Shown one piece after another: positions 8,368 through 17,962 of a stretch of DNA of 64,000 nucleotides. The DNA comes from Shinella pollutisoli (lineage in GTDB: Bacteria > Pseudomonadota > Alphaproteobacteria > Rhizobiales > Rhizobiaceae). The stretch spans positions 1-64,000 of the forward strand of contig NZ_JANFDG010000025.1 of assembly GCF_024609765.1 (NCBI RefSeq), given 5' to 3'. Every line of letters begins with the position of its first letter. The first letter of the stretch is position 1. Made by a program: the position numbers and the translations under genes. The notes under the pieces were generated by a model, which saw nothing but the letters and a program-made list of their open reading frames with translations, searched no databases and was not told where the DNA came from.

Positions 8368-8512
8368 CCCCCTCTGCCCTGCCGGACATCTCCCCCGCAA
8401 GGGGGGAGACTGGTTGAGGCAATGTCCCGCCCATCGCTGGCGGAACAGTTTGAGTGACGTTTCTGCGTCCTGCCGATCTCCCCAAGGGGAGATGTCCGGC
8501 AGGGCAGAGGGG
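8368..8512. repeat. Intergenic mosaic inverted repeat, family 2 (copy 1)
   Basis: Arms 8368-8409 and 8475-8512 are inverted copies of a unit running CCCCTCTGCCCTGCCGG then ACATCTCCCC; each arm ends in its own small C-run/G-run hairpin. A second locus with the same unit lies at 41457-41609. The form resembles rhizobial RIME-type mosaic elements. It lies between an alpha/beta hydrolase and slt and could mark the transcript end. Confidence 0.8.
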
Positions 8513-8528
8513 ATGGCGCAGCCGACCC

Positions 8529-10592
8529 TCACCGCCCCATGCGCAGATCCTGCACGATGTCGGCCTTCTGGCCGAGGCGGGTCTTGTAGACTTGGTAGTT
8601 CTCCATCACGCGCTGCACATAGGCGCGCGTCTCGGAGAAGGGGATGCGCTCGATCCAGTCGACCACCTCGTCGATCGGCTTGCCGCGCGGGTCGCCGTAG
8701 CGGGCGATCCATTGCGGCACACGGCGCGGGCCGGCATTGTAGGCGATGAAGGTGAGCACGTAGGAGCCGCCGAAGCCGCTGATCTGCTCGCCGAGATAAT
8801 GGGCGCCGAGCGTGGCGTTGTAGGCGGCGTCGGTCGTGAGCTTCTCCGGCGAATAGGCAAGCCCGTAGCGTTTCGCCACCCCGCGCGCCGTGCCCGGCAT
8901 CAGCTGCAGCAGGCCGCGCGCGTCCGCCGGCGAGACGGCGGCCGGGTTGAACGCGCTCTCCTGCCGCGCGATCGCATAGGCGAGCGCCTTGCCGGAGCCC
9001 GCGATATCGGCGCTGTCGGGGATGACGCCGATCGGGAAGGCGAGTGCCGCGACGTCGATGCCGCGGCTGAACGCGATCTTGCCGACCTGCAGCGAGAGCT
9101 GGTGGTTGCCGTCCCGCTCCGCGTCCGCCGCAAGCAGCGCCAGTTCGCCGGGGCTCGTCAGTTCCTCGGCGAGCGCCCGGTAGAGGCTGCCGGCGCGCCG
9201 CGCGTGGCCGGCTTCGGCCAGCCGGCCGATCGCCTGCACCGCCTCGCGGGCGCGGAACCGGTCGCGCTCCTCCGCCGTCGGCTTCGGATAGGCGACGTTG
9301 AGCGTGGTGCGGCCGAGCCGCGCGGCGGCGAGCTGGCCGTAGAAGGTGCCGGGGAAGTTGGCGGCCTTGGCGAAGAATTCCGTGGCATCGCCGGGGCCGC
9401 CCTTCTCCGCGGCGCGGCCGAGCCAGTACCAGGCGCGCGACAGCGACAGCGGCCGGTCGGAGGCCTGGAGGATCTTGCGGAAATGGCCGGCCGCGGTCGC
9501 CGGGTCCTTCAGGTCGCGCAGCGCGTACCAGCCGGCGTGGAATTCCGCCTCGACGATGTCCGTCTGCTCCTCGGCATGGTGGCGCGCGGCGATGCGGTAG
9601 GCGTCGCGGTGGTCGCCGAGGTCGGCGAGGCCGCGGCTGACGATGCGGCTCTCGTTCCACCAGGCGCCGGGATCGACGAGGCGCGCCGGATCGTCCGGCA
9701 TCCCGGCGAAGAGCTTTCCGGCGGCGCGATAGGCCTCCTTGTTGCGCAGGTGCCGGATGCGCAGGAACGTGTAGGCCGGGTCCTTGTGCCAGCTCGGGTC
9801 GACGGCGGCGATCAGCGCGTCGGCGGTCTTCGCCTTGCGGATGACGGCGGCCCAGGCGCGGAACAGCGACTGCGCCTTGCCGAGGTCGCCGAAGCGCGCG
9901 GCCTGGTCCACCCGGTCGCGGTAGAGCAGCATCTCCATGCGCGCCTTGTGGTCGGCGGGCGTCAGCAGCGTGCCGAAACGGTCGAGGATGGCCGTCTCCA
10001 GCCCCTTCGACAGCGGCTCCTTCAGCCAGAAGGCGCGCAGGATCTCCGCCGCCCGCGCCGTGTCGCCGGTGGCGATCAGCGCCCGGCAGAGCGCCATCGC
10101 CCCCTCCGCCGTCTCCGGCAGCGTCGTGCCGAAGGCGGAGAGCACCTCGTCGGTCGGCGGGTTCTCGCGCGCGAGCGCCCGCTCGGAATGGGCGCGCAGC
10201 GATTTCAGTCCCGGCCAGCCCTTGAGCTCGCGCTGGGCGCCGGCGATCTCGCGCGACGGCACGCCGGCCTGGCCGGAGACGGCGATCGCCCAGGTGAGGA
10301 TGTGCCGGTCGAGGCTTGCCGGGGGGAGGCTGTCGCGGGCGGCGAGCGCGGCGGCGGCGTCTCCGCCGGAAAGCGCGTCGAGCCCCGCCTTCAGCGCGGG
10401 GTTCGCCTGCGGCAGGCGGCCCATGCGCGGGATCGCGCCGGTCGCCTCGCGCGACGGCAGGCCGGCGGAGAAGCCGAGCGGCTCGATCCGCGTCTCGCCG
10501 CCGTCCGCCTCGACGGGCGAGGGGCGCAGCGACAGGCCGGTGAGGCCGGCGAGCATCAGGGCGGAAAGGAGGAACGCGCTTTTCGAGATCAT
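8529..10592 (-). CDS. slt: Soluble lytic murein transglycosylase
   Basis: A 687-residue periplasmic enzyme that cleaves the MurNAc-GlcNAc bond of peptidoglycan with formation of 1,6-anhydromuramic acid. An N-terminal hydrophobic signal (residues 1-25) precedes a long helical, TPR-like superhelix domain and a C-terminal SLT domain. The active-site segment is ARQESAFNP with the catalytic Glu, followed by the classic GLLQLMPGTA and the later YNAGP motif. ATG at 10592 gives the signal peptide directly at the N-terminus. It is divergent from dapA. Length and domain order match Slt70-type proteins of alphaproteobacteria. Confidence 0.92.
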   Translation of the reverse strand: MISKSAFLLSALMLAGLTGLSLRPSPVEADGGETRIEPLGFSAGLPSREATGAIPRMGRLPQANPALKAGLDALSGGDAAAALAARDSLPPASLDRHILTWAIAVSGQAGVPSREIAGAQRELKGWPGLKSLRAHSERALARENPPTDEVLSAFGTTLPETAEGAMALCRALIATGDTARAAEILRAFWLKEPLSKGLETAILDRFGTLLTPADHKARMEMLLYRDRVDQAARFGDLGKAQSLFRAWAAVIRKAKTADALIAAVDPSWHKDPAYTFLRIRHLRNKEAYRAAGKLFAGMPDDPARLVDPGAWWNESRIVSRGLADLGDHRDAYRIAARHHAEEQTDIVEAEFHAGWYALRDLKDPATAAGHFRKILQASDRPLSLSRAWYWLGRAAEKGGPGDATEFFAKAANFPGTFYGQLAAARLGRTTLNVAYPKPTAEERDRFRAREAVQAIGRLAEAGHARRAGSLYRALAEELTSPGELALLAADAERDGNHQLSLQVGKIAFSRGIDVAALAFPIGVIPDSADIAGSGKALAYAIARQESAFNPAAVSPADARGLLQLMPGTARGVAKRYGLAYSPEKLTTDAAYNATLGAHYLGEQISGFGGSYVLTFIAYNAGPRRVPQWIARYGDPRGKPIDEVVDWIERIPFSETRAYVQRVMENYQVYKTRLGQKADIVQDLRMGR

Positions 10593-10896
10593 GTCACATC
10601 CCGGCTGCCGACGCGGCCGTGCGTGCTGGCGGCCTTTCCCGCGCGCCGTGCGGCCCGATCTTCGACAATCATTAACCCTTCCCGACCTTAACGAAAGATT
10701 ACCCGCCGCCCTCACATTCCGGTGAGGGCGGGGCCCCGGGGAGAGGACGGCCCGCGCGCGCCGGATATTCGTGAATTTCCGGCCTGCGCCGCGCTTGCCG
10801 CCCGCCTGCCACATGATTATTGTGCGGCAGCTTTTAACCATGGAATACGGCCAAAGCTGGGTGCCCGCCGGGCGGCTCTGGTCTCAGGAGTTCTCG
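10593..10896. other. Divergent slt/dapA intergenic region (304 bases)
   Basis: It should contain promoters for slt (leftward) and dapA (rightward). An AT-richer patch around 10670-10700 (CATTAACCCTTCCCGACC, then TTAACGAAAGATTA) and another near 10812-10845 are the only candidates. No palindrome or small gene is convincing. Confidence 0.4.
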
Positions 10897-11781
10897 ATGT
10901 TCAAGGGATCCATTCCCGCTCTCGTCACCCCCTTCACCGCTGCCGGCGCCGTCGACGAGGAGGCCTTCGCCGCCCATGTCGAATGGCAGATCGCGGAGGG
11001 CAGCCACGGCCTCGTGCCGGTCGGCACCACGGGCGAATCGCCCACGCTCTCGCATGCGGAGCACAAGCGGGTGGTGGAGCTGTGCATCGAGGTCGCGAAG
11101 GGCCGCGTGCCGGTGATCGCCGGCGCCGGCTCCAACAACACGCGCGAGGCGATCGAGCTCGCCCAGCACGCCGAGAAGGCGGGCGCCGACGCGATCCTCG
11201 TCGTCACCCCCTATTACAACAAGCCGACGCAGAAGGGCCTCTTCGCGCATTTTTCCGCCGTCGCCGAGAGCGTCGGGCTGCCGATCGTCATCTACAACAT
11301 CCCCGGCCGCTCGGTGATCGACATGAGCCCGGAGACGATGGGCGCGCTTCACAAGGCGCATCCGACCATCGTCGGCGTCAAGGACGCGACCGGCAGGATC
11401 GAGCGCGTCTCCGAGCAGCGCATCGCCTGCGGCAAGGATTTCGTGCAGCTTTCCGGCGAGGACGCGACCGCGCTCGGCTTCAACGCCCATGGCGGCACGG
11501 GCTGCATCTCGGTGACGGCGAACGTCGCCCCGCGGCTCTGTGCCGAGTTCCAGCAGGCCACGCTTGCCGGCGACTACGCGACGGCGCTCGCCTACCAGGA
11601 CAAGCTGATGCCGCTGCACAAGGCGATCTTCCTCGAGCCCGGCGTCTGCGGCGCGAAATACGCGCTGCACCGCCTCGGCCGCGGCAACCGCGTCGTGCGC
11701 TCGCCGCTGCTCTCCACGCTGGAGCCCGCCACGGAGGCCGCGCTCGACGCCGCCCTCGTGCATGCGGGGCTCCTGAACTGA
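10897..11781 (+). CDS. dapA: 4-hydroxy-tetrahydrodipicolinate synthase
   Basis: A 294-residue TIM-barrel aldolase that condenses pyruvate with aspartate semialdehyde, the first step committed to lysine and meso-diaminopimelate. Visible motifs are GTTGES with Thr44-Thr45, Tyr133 in YNIPGRS, Arg138, and the Schiff-base Lys162 in VGVKDATG. The start at 10897 is set by CAGGAG seven bases upstream and gives the exact family length; the open frame extends 126 bases further upstream without a ribosome site. smpB starts two bases after its stop codon, indicating cotranscription. Confidence 0.97.
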   Translation: MFKGSIPALVTPFTAAGAVDEEAFAAHVEWQIAEGSHGLVPVGTTGESPTLSHAEHKRVVELCIEVAKGRVPVIAGAGSNNTREAIELAQHAEKAGADAILVVTPYYNKPTQKGLFAHFSAVAESVGLPIVIYNIPGRSVIDMSPETMGALHKAHPTIVGVKDATGRIERVSEQRIACGKDFVQLSGEDATALGFNAHGGTGCISVTANVAPRLCAEFQQATLAGDYATALAYQDKLMPLHKAIFLEPGVCGAKYALHRLGRGNRVVRSPLLSTLEPATEAALDAALVHAGLLN

Positions 11782-11783
11782 CC

Positions 11784-12263
11784 ATGGCGACCAAGGCGCG
11801 CCCGACGACGGTGAAGAAGGTCGTGGCGGAGAACCGCAAGGCCCGCTTCAACTACGAGATCCTCGACACCTACGAGGCCGGCCTGGTGCTGACCGGCACC
11901 GAGGTCAAGTCGCTGCGCGAGGGCAAGGCCAACATCGCCGAATCCTACGCCTCCGACGAGGGCGGGGAGATCTGGCTGATCAACTCCTACCTGCCGGAAT
12001 ATCTCCAGGCGAACCGCTTCAACCACGAGACGCGCCGCCGCCGCAAGCTGCTGCTGTCGAAGCGGGAGATCCATCGCCTGCGCAACGCCATCAACCGCGA
12101 GGGCATGACGCTGGTGCCGCTGCGCATCTATTTCAACGATGTTGGCCGCGCCAAGCTCGAGCTCGCGCTCGCCAAGGGCAAGAAGCTGCACGACAAGCGC
12201 GAGACCGAGAAGGAACGCGACTGGAACCGCCAGAAGGGGCGGCTGCTGCGCGAGAAGGGCTGA
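11784..12263 (+). CDS. smpB: SsrA-binding protein SmpB
   Basis: A 159-residue partner of tmRNA in trans-translation, which frees ribosomes stalled on broken mRNA. The OB-fold core shows [24 protein letters not shown] and NSYLPEY, and the basic C-terminal tail ([24 protein letters not shown]) is the part that enters the mRNA channel. The ATG lies two bases after the dapA stop, so translation is probably coupled. The dapA-smpB pairing is common in Rhizobiales. No ssrA gene is visible in the window. Confidence 0.97.
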   Translation: MATKARPTTVKKVVAENRKARFNYEILDTYEAGLVLTGTEVKSLREGKANIAESYASDEGGEIWLINSYLPEYLQANRFNHETRRRRKLLLSKREIHRLRNAINREGMTLVPLRIYFNDVGRAKLELALAKGKKLHDKRETEKERDWNRQKGRLLREKG

Positions 12264-12309
12264 CCGGATCCGGTCCGGCAGACGGGCGGGGCGCTTGCCG
12301 AACGGCCGG

Positions 12310-12648
12310 TCAGAACTGGCCGTAGAGCTGCGCGACGACCGAGCGGCCCGCGGCGGCAGGTGCGGCCTCGCCGGCCTGCGCCGCTTCGCCTGCATCCGCG
12401 GCGGGGCGCATCAGCGAGGTGAGGAAGGCGGTGAGCGTGTCGCTGGTCATGGCGAGCCGGCCGCTGCCCTGCGGCTCGCCGCTTGGCCCATAGAGAAAGT
12501 CGAGGTCGCCGACGTCCGCGGCATCGGCCTGCGGGACCGGTGCGGCCGCCGGGGTCGGCGCGGGCACCGCCGCGGGGCGCGTCTCGGCCGCAGGCCGGGG
12601 CCCGGCCACCCCGAAGCCGTTTCCTGAAAGCGATACCGCGTCTACCAT
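12310..12648 (-). CDS. Small Ala/Pro-rich protein of unknown function
   Basis: A 112-residue protein I do not recognise. The first half is a low-complexity Ala/Pro stretch (residues 15-45); the second half has a short hydrophilic helix-prone segment (LAMTSDTLTAFLTSLMRP) and ends VVAQLYGQF. No signal peptide, membrane segment or cysteine. It lies between smpB (convergent) and a NYN-domain gene. The codon pattern is GC-rich and coding-like, and a GGGA ribosome site lies six bases before the ATG. It is probably a real lineage-restricted protein, but an over-called frame in GC-rich DNA is possible. Confidence 0.55.
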   Translation of the reverse strand: MVDAVSLSGNGFGVAGPRPAAETRPAAVPAPTPAAAPVPQADAADVGDLDFLYGPSGEPQGSGRLAMTSDTLTAFLTSLMRPAADAGEAAQAGEAAPAAAGRSVVAQLYGQF

Positions 12649-12758
12649 CGTCCCGAATGTCCCCAGGGAATGAACCGCCCGGACTTCGCAATAGCAGAGG
12701 AGTGTTGAGAAAGGCTGAGCCGATCCCGACGCCTTTCAATCGATGTTTAACGAAAGGT

Positions 12759-13331
12759 TCAGGAGGCTTCCTCGACCGGCTCGGCGGCGCGCACCGGGCG
12801 CTCGGACGGATCGCGGCCGATCTCGGCCTTCAGCGAGGCGAGGTCGATGAAATAGTCGGCCTGGCGGCGCAGGTCGTCGGCGATCATCGGCGGCTGCGTC
12901 TGCATGGTCGAGACGACGGAGACCTTGCGGCCCTTGCGCTGCAGCGCCTCGACCAGCGTGGTGAAGTCGCCGTCGCCGGAGAAGAGCACGAGGTGGTCGA
13001 CCGTCTCGGACTGCTCCATCGCGTCGATCGCCAGCTCGATGTCCATGTTGCCCTTGATCTTGCGGCGGCCGAGCGAGTCGGTGAACTCCTTGGCGGGCTT
13101 GGTGACGACCTTGTAGCCGTTGTAGTCGAGCCAGTCGATCAGCGGGCGGATGGAGGAATATTCGTGGTCCTCCACGAGCGCCGTGTAGTAGTAGGCGCGC
13201 AGCAGATAGCCGCGGGACTGGAAGGACTTGAGCAGCTTGCGGTAGTCGATGTCGAAGCCGAGCGTGCGGGAGGCGGCGTAGAGATTGGCGCCGTCGATGA
13301 ACAGGGCGATCTTCTCGCGGGGATCGAACAT
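12759..13331 (-). CDS. NYN-domain (LabA/DUF88-type) PIN-like protein
   Basis: A 190-residue protein of the LabA/DUF88 family, PIN-like folds with predicted RNase activity. Conserved acidic residues sit in IALFIDGANLY (Asp13), KGNMDIELAIDAM and LFSGDGDFTTLV, and the fold continues with GRKVSVVS. A charged tail from about 165 is not part of the domain. I start at the ATG 13331 with AAAGGA upstream; a TTG nine bases earlier is the alternative. It is divergent from rpoZ. Its RNA target is unknown; in rhizobia the gene sits in this same neighbourhood, which suggests a general role in RNA metabolism (inference). Confidence 0.85.
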   Translation of the reverse strand: MFDPREKIALFIDGANLYAASRTLGFDIDYRKLLKSFQSRGYLLRAYYYTALVEDHEYSSIRPLIDWLDYNGYKVVTKPAKEFTDSLGRRKIKGNMDIELAIDAMEQSETVDHLVLFSGDGDFTTLVEALQRKGRKVSVVSTMQTQPPMIADDLRRQADYFIDLASLKAEIGRDPSERPVRAAEPVEEAS

Positions 13332-13613
13332 CTCAATCAATCCTTTGAAATGGCTGGACGAAAAAGGCTCACGCTTCCCAAATCGGCGGCCGGAGGGAAT
13401 ACGCGGCCGCTTGCATTATGTCTTCGTGATATATACCCCATTTAGGGCAGATGCGGCATTTTTCCAAGCAAATCTGGGTTGCGAAACGTTTTTTCGCTGC
13501 ACCGTCGCGCCGCCGCCGGCGGCGGGCCCGGCAAGGAAAAACTTGAATTTGCCGTCCGTTCCCTGTATCGGGCATGCAAACTCCTGAAAATTCTCGATCA
13601 CAAAGGACAGGCA

Positions 13614-14021
13614 ATGGCCCGTGTCACCGTTGAAGATTGCATTGACAAGGTAGACAACCGTTTCGAGCTGGTTCTCCTTGCAAGCCATCGCGCCCGCCTC
13701 ATCTCGCAGGGGGCCGCCATCACCGTGGATCGCGACAACGACAAGAACCCCGTCGTGGCGCTGCGCGAGATCGCCGACGAGACGCTGTCGCCCGGCGACC
13801 TCAAGGAGGACCTGATCCACTCGCTGCAGAAGCACGTCGAGGTCGACGAGCCGGAACCCGATCCGGCGAGCCTGATCTCCGCCGACGCGGAGACCGGCAT
13901 CGTCGTCGCCGACGAGGACGAGGACCAGCCGGAGACCATCGCCTTCGACCGCATGTCGGAGGAGGAGCTGCTGGCCGGCATCGAGGGCCTCGTGCCGCCG
14001 GAAAAGAGCGACGACTATTGA
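13614..14021 (+). CDS. rpoZ: RNA polymerase omega subunit
   Basis: A 135-residue omega subunit that chaperones beta' folding. The N-terminal core [28 protein letters not shown] and [13 protein letters not shown] is the universally conserved omega region; the acidic C-terminal half ([22 protein letters not shown]) is an extension typical of rhizobial omega proteins. AAAGGA lies nine bases before the ATG. The gene directly precedes rel, an order shared with many proteobacteria where omega forms part of the ppGpp site on RNA polymerase, but a strong terminator lies between the two. Confidence 0.96.
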   Translation: MARVTVEDCIDKVDNRFELVLLASHRARLISQGAAITVDRDNDKNPVVALREIADETLSPGDLKEDLIHSLQKHVEVDEPEPDPASLISADAETGIVVADEDEDQPETIAFDRMSEEELLAGIEGLVPPEKSDDY

Positions 14022-14063
14022 TTTTCGGCGCATTTGCCGAAAACGTCGTGGACGAGACTGCCG

Positions 14064-14094
14064 GTGCGCCCCCGATGATCGGGGCGCACTTTTT
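14064..14094 (+). terminator. Intrinsic terminator between rpoZ and rel
   Basis: GTGCGCCCC (14064-14072) pairs perfectly with GGGGCGCAC (14081-14089) and is followed by TTTTT. It lies 42 bases after the rpoZ stop and 38 before the rel start, so rel needs either read-through or its own promoter inside the short gap. Confidence 0.92.
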
Positions 14095-14132
14095 CTTTGC
14101 CCCGTAAGCGAAGGCGAGGGAGCCGACCTGGG

Positions 14133-16343
14133 ATGATGCGCCAATATGAACTCGTCGAACGGGTTCAGAAATACAAGCCGGACGCCAACGAGGCCCTGCT
14201 GAACAAGGCCTATGTCTATGCGATGCAGAAGCACGGGCAGCAGAAGCGGGCGAGCGGCGACCCCTACATCTCCCATCCCCTCGAAGTCGCCGCCATCCTC
14301 ACCGACATGCGCCTCGACGAATCCACCATCGCGGTGGCGCTCCTGCACGACACGATCGAGGACACGAGCGCCACCCGCGCGGAGATCGACGAGATCTTCG
14401 GCGAGGACATCGGCGCGCTGGTCGAGGGTCTCACCAAGATCAAGAAGCTCGACCTCGTCTCCAAGAAGGCCAAGCAGGCGGAGAACCTCAGGAAGCTGCT
14501 GCTCGCGATCTCCGACGACGTGCGGGTGCTGCTCGTCAAGCTCGCCGACCGGCTGCACAACATGCGCACCCTCGACCACATGTCGCCGGAGAAGCGCGCC
14601 CGCATCTCGGAAGAGACGATGGACATCTATGCGCCGCTCGCCGGCCGCATGGGCATGCAGGACATGCGCGAGGAGCTGGAGAACCTCTCCTTCCGCCACA
14701 TCAACCCCGAGGCCTACGAGACCGTCACCCGCAAGCTCAAGGAACTGTCGCAGAGGAACGAGGGCCTGATCCGCAAGATCGAGGAGGAGCTCGGCGAGCT
14801 GCTCGTCGCCAACGGCCTCACCGGCGCGCAGGTCCGCGGCCGCCAGAAGACGCCCTATTCGGTCTTCCGCAAGATGCAGTCGAAGTCGCTCTCCTTCGAG
14901 CAGCTCTCGGACGTCTACGCCTTCCGCATCATCGTCGACGACATCCCCTCCTGCTACCGCGCGCTCGGCATCGTCCACACGCGCTGGCGCGTCGTGCCCG
15001 GCCGCTTCAAGGACTATATCTCGACGCCGAAGCAGAACGACTACCAGTCGATCCACACGACGATCGTCGGGCCCTCGCGCCAGCGCATCGAGCTGCAGAT
15101 CCGCACCAGGCGCATGCACGAGATCGCCGAATACGGCATTGCCGCCCATTCGCTCTACAAGGACGGCGAGGGGGCGAACGGCGAAGCGGCCTCGCCGCGC
15201 TCCAACGCCTATGCGCTGCTGCGCCGCACGATCGAATCGCTCGCCGAGGGCGACAATGCCGAGGAGTTCCTGGAGCACACCAAGCTCGAGCTCTTCCAGG
15301 ACCAGGTCTTCTGCTTCACGCCGAAGGGCCAGCTCATCAACCTGCCGCGCGGGGCGACGCCGATCGACTTCGCCTATGCCGTCCACACCAATGTCGGCGA
15401 CACCTGCGTCGGCGCCAAGATCAACGGCCGCATCATGCCGCTCGTCACCCGCCTCAACAACGGCGACGAGGTGGAGATCATCCGCTCCGGCATCCAGGTG
15501 CCGCCGCCGGCCTGGGAGGAGATCGTCGTCACCGGCAAGGCGCGCGCGGCGATCCGCCGGGCCACCCGCGCCGCCGTGCGCAAGCAGTATTCCGGCCTCG
15601 GCTACCGCATACTGGAGCGCACCTTCGACCGGGCGGGCAAGTCCTTCTCGCGCGACGCGCTGAAGCCGGTGCTCCACCGCCTCGGCCAGAAGGACGTGGA
15701 GGACGCCATCGCCGCCGTCGGCCGCGGCGAGCTCTCCTCGCTCGACGTGCTGCGCGCCGTCTTCCCCGACTACCAGGACGAGCGCGTGACGGTGAAGCCG
15801 AGCCCGGACGAGGGCTGGTTCAACATGCGCAGCGCCGCCGGCATGGTCTTCAAGCTGCCCGGCCGGGCGCGCGCCGACGGCGAGAGCGGCCCCGAGGCGC
15901 TGCCGATCCGCGGCCTCTCCGGCAATGCGGACGTGCATTTCTCCGCCGGCGGCGCCGTGCCGGGAGACCGCATCGTCGGCATCATGGAGAAGGACAAGGG
16001 CATCACCATCTATCCGATCCAGTCGCCGGCGCTGCAGAAGTTCGACGACGAGCCGGAGCGCTGGATCGACGTGCGCTGGGACCTCGACGAGGCCAACAAC
16101 ACCCGCTTCATGGCGCGCATCCTCATCAACGCGCTGAACGAGCCCGGCACGCTCGCCGAGGTGACGCAGGCGATCGCCACCGGCGACGTCAACATCCGCT
16201 CCATGTCGATGACGCGGGTGGCGGCCGACTTCACCGAGGTGCAGATCGACCTGGAGGTCTGGGACCTGCGGCAGCTGAACCAGCTCATCGGCCAGCTGAA
16301 GGAGCTCTCCTGCGTCTCGACGATCGCCCGCGTGTTCGCATAG
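14133..16343 (+). CDS. rel: Bifunctional (p)ppGpp synthetase/hydrolase (Rel/SpoT type)
   Basis: A 736-residue enzyme that makes and degrades the stringent-response alarmone. Domains in order are the HD hydrolase (His48, His72-Asp73 in LLHDTIEDT), the synthetase with R291-F-K-D, the RxKD motif found in bifunctional enzymes, followed by YISTPKQNDYQSIHTT, the TGS domain (FTPKGQLINLPRGATPIDFAYAVH), and a C-terminal ACT domain (LINALNEPGTLAEVTQAIA). Both catalytic sites look intact, so it is likely the single long RSH protein usual in Rhizobiales. ATG 14133 or 14136 are equivalent starts; the upstream frame has no ribosome site. Confidence 0.96.
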   Translation: MMRQYELVERVQKYKPDANEALLNKAYVYAMQKHGQQKRASGDPYISHPLEVAAILTDMRLDESTIAVALLHDTIEDTSATRAEIDEIFGEDIGALVEGLTKIKKLDLVSKKAKQAENLRKLLLAISDDVRVLLVKLADRLHNMRTLDHMSPEKRARISEETMDIYAPLAGRMGMQDMREELENLSFRHINPEAYETVTRKLKELSQRNEGLIRKIEEELGELLVANGLTGAQVRGRQKTPYSVFRKMQSKSLSFEQLSDVYAFRIIVDDIPSCYRALGIVHTRWRVVPGRFKDYISTPKQNDYQSIHTTIVGPSRQRIELQIRTRRMHEIAEYGIAAHSLYKDGEGANGEAASPRSNAYALLRRTIESLAEGDNAEEFLEHTKLELFQDQVFCFTPKGQLINLPRGATPIDFAYAVHTNVGDTCVGAKINGRIMPLVTRLNNGDEVEIIRSGIQVPPPAWEEIVVTGKARAAIRRATRAAVRKQYSGLGYRILERTFDRAGKSFSRDALKPVLHRLGQKDVEDAIAAVGRGELSSLDVLRAVFPDYQDERVTVKPSPDEGWFNMRSAAGMVFKLPGRARADGESGPEALPIRGLSGNADVHFSAGGAVPGDRIVGIMEKDKGITIYPIQSPALQKFDDEPERWIDVRWDLDEANNTRFMARILINALNEPGTLAEVTQAIATGDVNIRSMSMTRVAADFTEVQIDLEVWDLRQLNQLIGQLKELSCVSTIARVFA

Positions 16344-16515
16344 GGGCCGTCATGCGCTTTCGTGGGCATTCTGCCCCGATCGAGGCAGGTTTGCCCAAGG
16401 TTTGACCAGTCGATATGCGCTGAACGCATGGCTGATCCCGGATAGAAACGCTGGTTTTCCGGGGGTTCCGCCACTATCTTCAGCGTCGGGAGGTCAACCG
16501 ACAGGGGTTCGACAC

Positions 16516-16665
16516 ATGCTGAAGCAGTTCAAGAATTTCGCCCGCGCGCTGCGCGTTCCCAGCACCGAAGAGCGCGAGATGGCCTATCTCAACGGCTCGA
16601 TCGACCGGATCGATCTCGAGTACCGCCAGCGCCAGATCGACCGCGGCCTTTTCCGCAAGTTCTGA
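16516..16665 (+). CDS. DUF3563-type small protein
   Basis: A 49-residue protein, [19 protein letters not shown] followed by a run containing [22 protein letters not shown]. The pattern 'LN(G/E)S-D-x-x-DLE-R-R' matches the DUF3563 family of about 50-residue proteobacterial proteins, whose function is unknown. An AGGGG ribosome site lies upstream of the ATG. Predicted amphipathic helices, no membrane segment. It is monocistronic, between rel and DUF2062. Confidence 0.8.
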   Translation: MLKQFKNFARALRVPSTEEREMAYLNGSIDRIDLEYRQRQIDRGLFRKF

Positions 16666-16701
16666 GTGCCGCACCGATGGCGCCCCGGCCCGATGCCGCA
16701 A

Positions 16702-16750
16702 GGGCGCCATTGAAATGTTCCCGTGGCGCCGTCCGGGCGCCATTGAAATG
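16702..16750 (+). repeat. 16-bp direct repeat before the DUF2062 gene
   Basis: The 16-base sequence GGGCGCCATTGAAATG occurs at 16702-16717 and again at 16735-16750, period 33. The second copy ends 28 bases before the DUF2062 start codon. It may be a small duplication or a pair of regulator half-sites; nothing else identifies it. Confidence 0.6.
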
Positions 16751-16778
16751 CCATCGCCGGATCGGCTATGTCTGACCC

Positions 16779-17354
16779 ATGTTGTTCAGACGCCGAAAGA
16801 AGGCCTCCTGGCCCGAGCGGGTGCGCGAATTCTTCTGGCCGCGCAAGGGTTTCACGCGTCCCGCGCGCTATCTCGCCAAGCGCATCCTGCGCCTTTCGGC
16901 CACCCCGCACGCCGTCGCCACGGGGGTTGCGGCCGGCACCTTCTCGGCCTTCACCCCGCTCCTCGGCTTCCATGCCATCCTGGCGCTGGCGCTTGCCTGG
17001 CTGCTGGCCGGCAACCTCGTCGCCGCGGTGCTCGCGACGGCCATCGCCAATCCGCTGACGATCCCGGTGATCGCGGTCGGCACGCTGAGGACGGGCGAGG
17101 GCCTGCTCGGCGTGCATGCGGCGCAGGCCGTCACCGCGGGCGAGCTCTTCGACATGCTGGAGCATCTCGAATTCTCCGAGCTCTGGCAGCCCGTGCTGAA
17201 GCCGATGCTCGCGGGCGCGGCTTTGCTCGGCCTTGCGGCGGCGCTGCTGTCCTATGCCGTCACGCGGCTTGCCGTCGGCGGCTTCAAGGCGCGCCGCCGC
17301 GCCCGCCTGCATGCGGCCGCCTCCATCCTCTCTCACGGAGACCGTCCCTCATGA
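16779..17354 (+). CDS. DUF2062 membrane protein
   Basis: A 191-residue protein with a basic N-terminus, the family motif [21 protein letters not shown] (split here: residues 46-66), a hydrophobic stretch [19 protein letters not shown], the helix-breaking NPLTIP segment, and a C-terminal membrane helix at about 147-170. DUF2062 proteins are small inner-membrane proteins of unknown function. The stop overlaps the acpS start as ATGA, so the two are translationally coupled; in rhizobia this gene regularly precedes acpS. Confidence 0.88.
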   Translation: MLFRRRKKASWPERVREFFWPRKGFTRPARYLAKRILRLSATPHAVATGVAAGTFSAFTPLLGFHAILALALAWLLAGNLVAAVLATAIANPLTIPVIAVGTLRTGEGLLGVHAAQAVTAGELFDMLEHLEFSELWQPVLKPMLAGAALLGLAAALLSYAVTRLAVGGFKARRRARLHAAASILSHGDRPS

Positions 17355-17761
17355 TCATCGGCATCGGCAGCGACCTCATCGACATCCGCCGGGTCGAGAA
17401 GTCGCTGGAGCGCTTCGGCGAGCGGTTCACCGCCCGCTGCTTCACCGACATCGAGCGGGCGAAGTCCGACGGGCGGAAGAACCGCGCGGAATCCTACGCC
17501 AAGCGCTTCGCCGCCAAGGAGGCCTGTTCCAAGGCGCTCGGCACGGGGCTGGCGCAGGGCGTGTTCTGGAAGGACATGGGCGTCGTCAACCTGCCCGGCG
17601 GCAAGCCGACCATGCGGCTGTCCGGCGGCGCGCTGGAGCGGCTGAAGCATATGCTTCCCGCCGGCCACGAGGCACGCATCCACGTCACGATCACCGACGA
17701 CTACCCGCTCGCCCAGGCCTTCGTCATCATCGAGGCGCTGCCGGTGGAAAATGTGGAATAG
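17351..17761 (+). CDS. acpS: Holo-[acyl-carrier-protein] synthase
   Basis: A 136-residue phosphopantetheinyl transferase that moves 4'-phosphopantetheine from CoA to apo-ACP in fatty-acid synthesis. It begins [19 protein letters not shown] with the Mg-binding Asp8, and contains the second motif [13 protein letters not shown] with the catalytic Glu. Length and both motifs are standard. It overlaps the DUF2062 stop by four bases. The acpS-lepB-rnc-era order matches other rhizobia, although a mosaic repeat interrupts it here before lepB. Confidence 0.96.
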   Translation: MIIGIGSDLIDIRRVEKSLERFGERFTARCFTDIERAKSDGRKNRAESYAKRFAAKEACSKALGTGLAQGVFWKDMGVVNLPGGKPTMRLSGGALERLKHMLPAGHEARIHVTITDDYPLAQAFVIIEALPVENVE

Positions 17762-17772
17762 TCTTGCGCCCG

Positions 17773-17889
17773 CCCCCTCATCCGGCCCTTCGGGCCACCT
17801 TCTCCCCGCCGGGGAGAAGGGAGGGTCGCCGACGTTTCGTTTCTCCTTCTCCCGGCGGGAAGAAGGTGCCCGAAGGGCGGATGAGGGGG
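17773..17889. repeat. RIME-like intergenic mosaic repeat, family 1
   Basis: Inverted arms 17773-17821 (CCCCCTCATCCGGCCC then TTCGGGCCACC and TTCTCCCCG) and 17849-17889 flank a 27-base core. Each arm contains nested palindromes. The same unit occurs at six more places in the window. It fills most of the acpS-lepB gap. Confidence 0.88.
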
Positions 17890-17962
17890 CTGGTGCTTGC
17901 ACCCGGCCTCTTTTTGGCCGATGCGATTTCCATCCGCCGTCCTTTGATCTATAGAGGGCCCC

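Noticed and set aside
7441-9660. Single 739-codon minus-strand gene
   Set aside because: Only the 3' part (7441-8292) has the alpha/beta hydrolase motifs; the rest overlaps slt in another frame and passes through the mosaic repeat.
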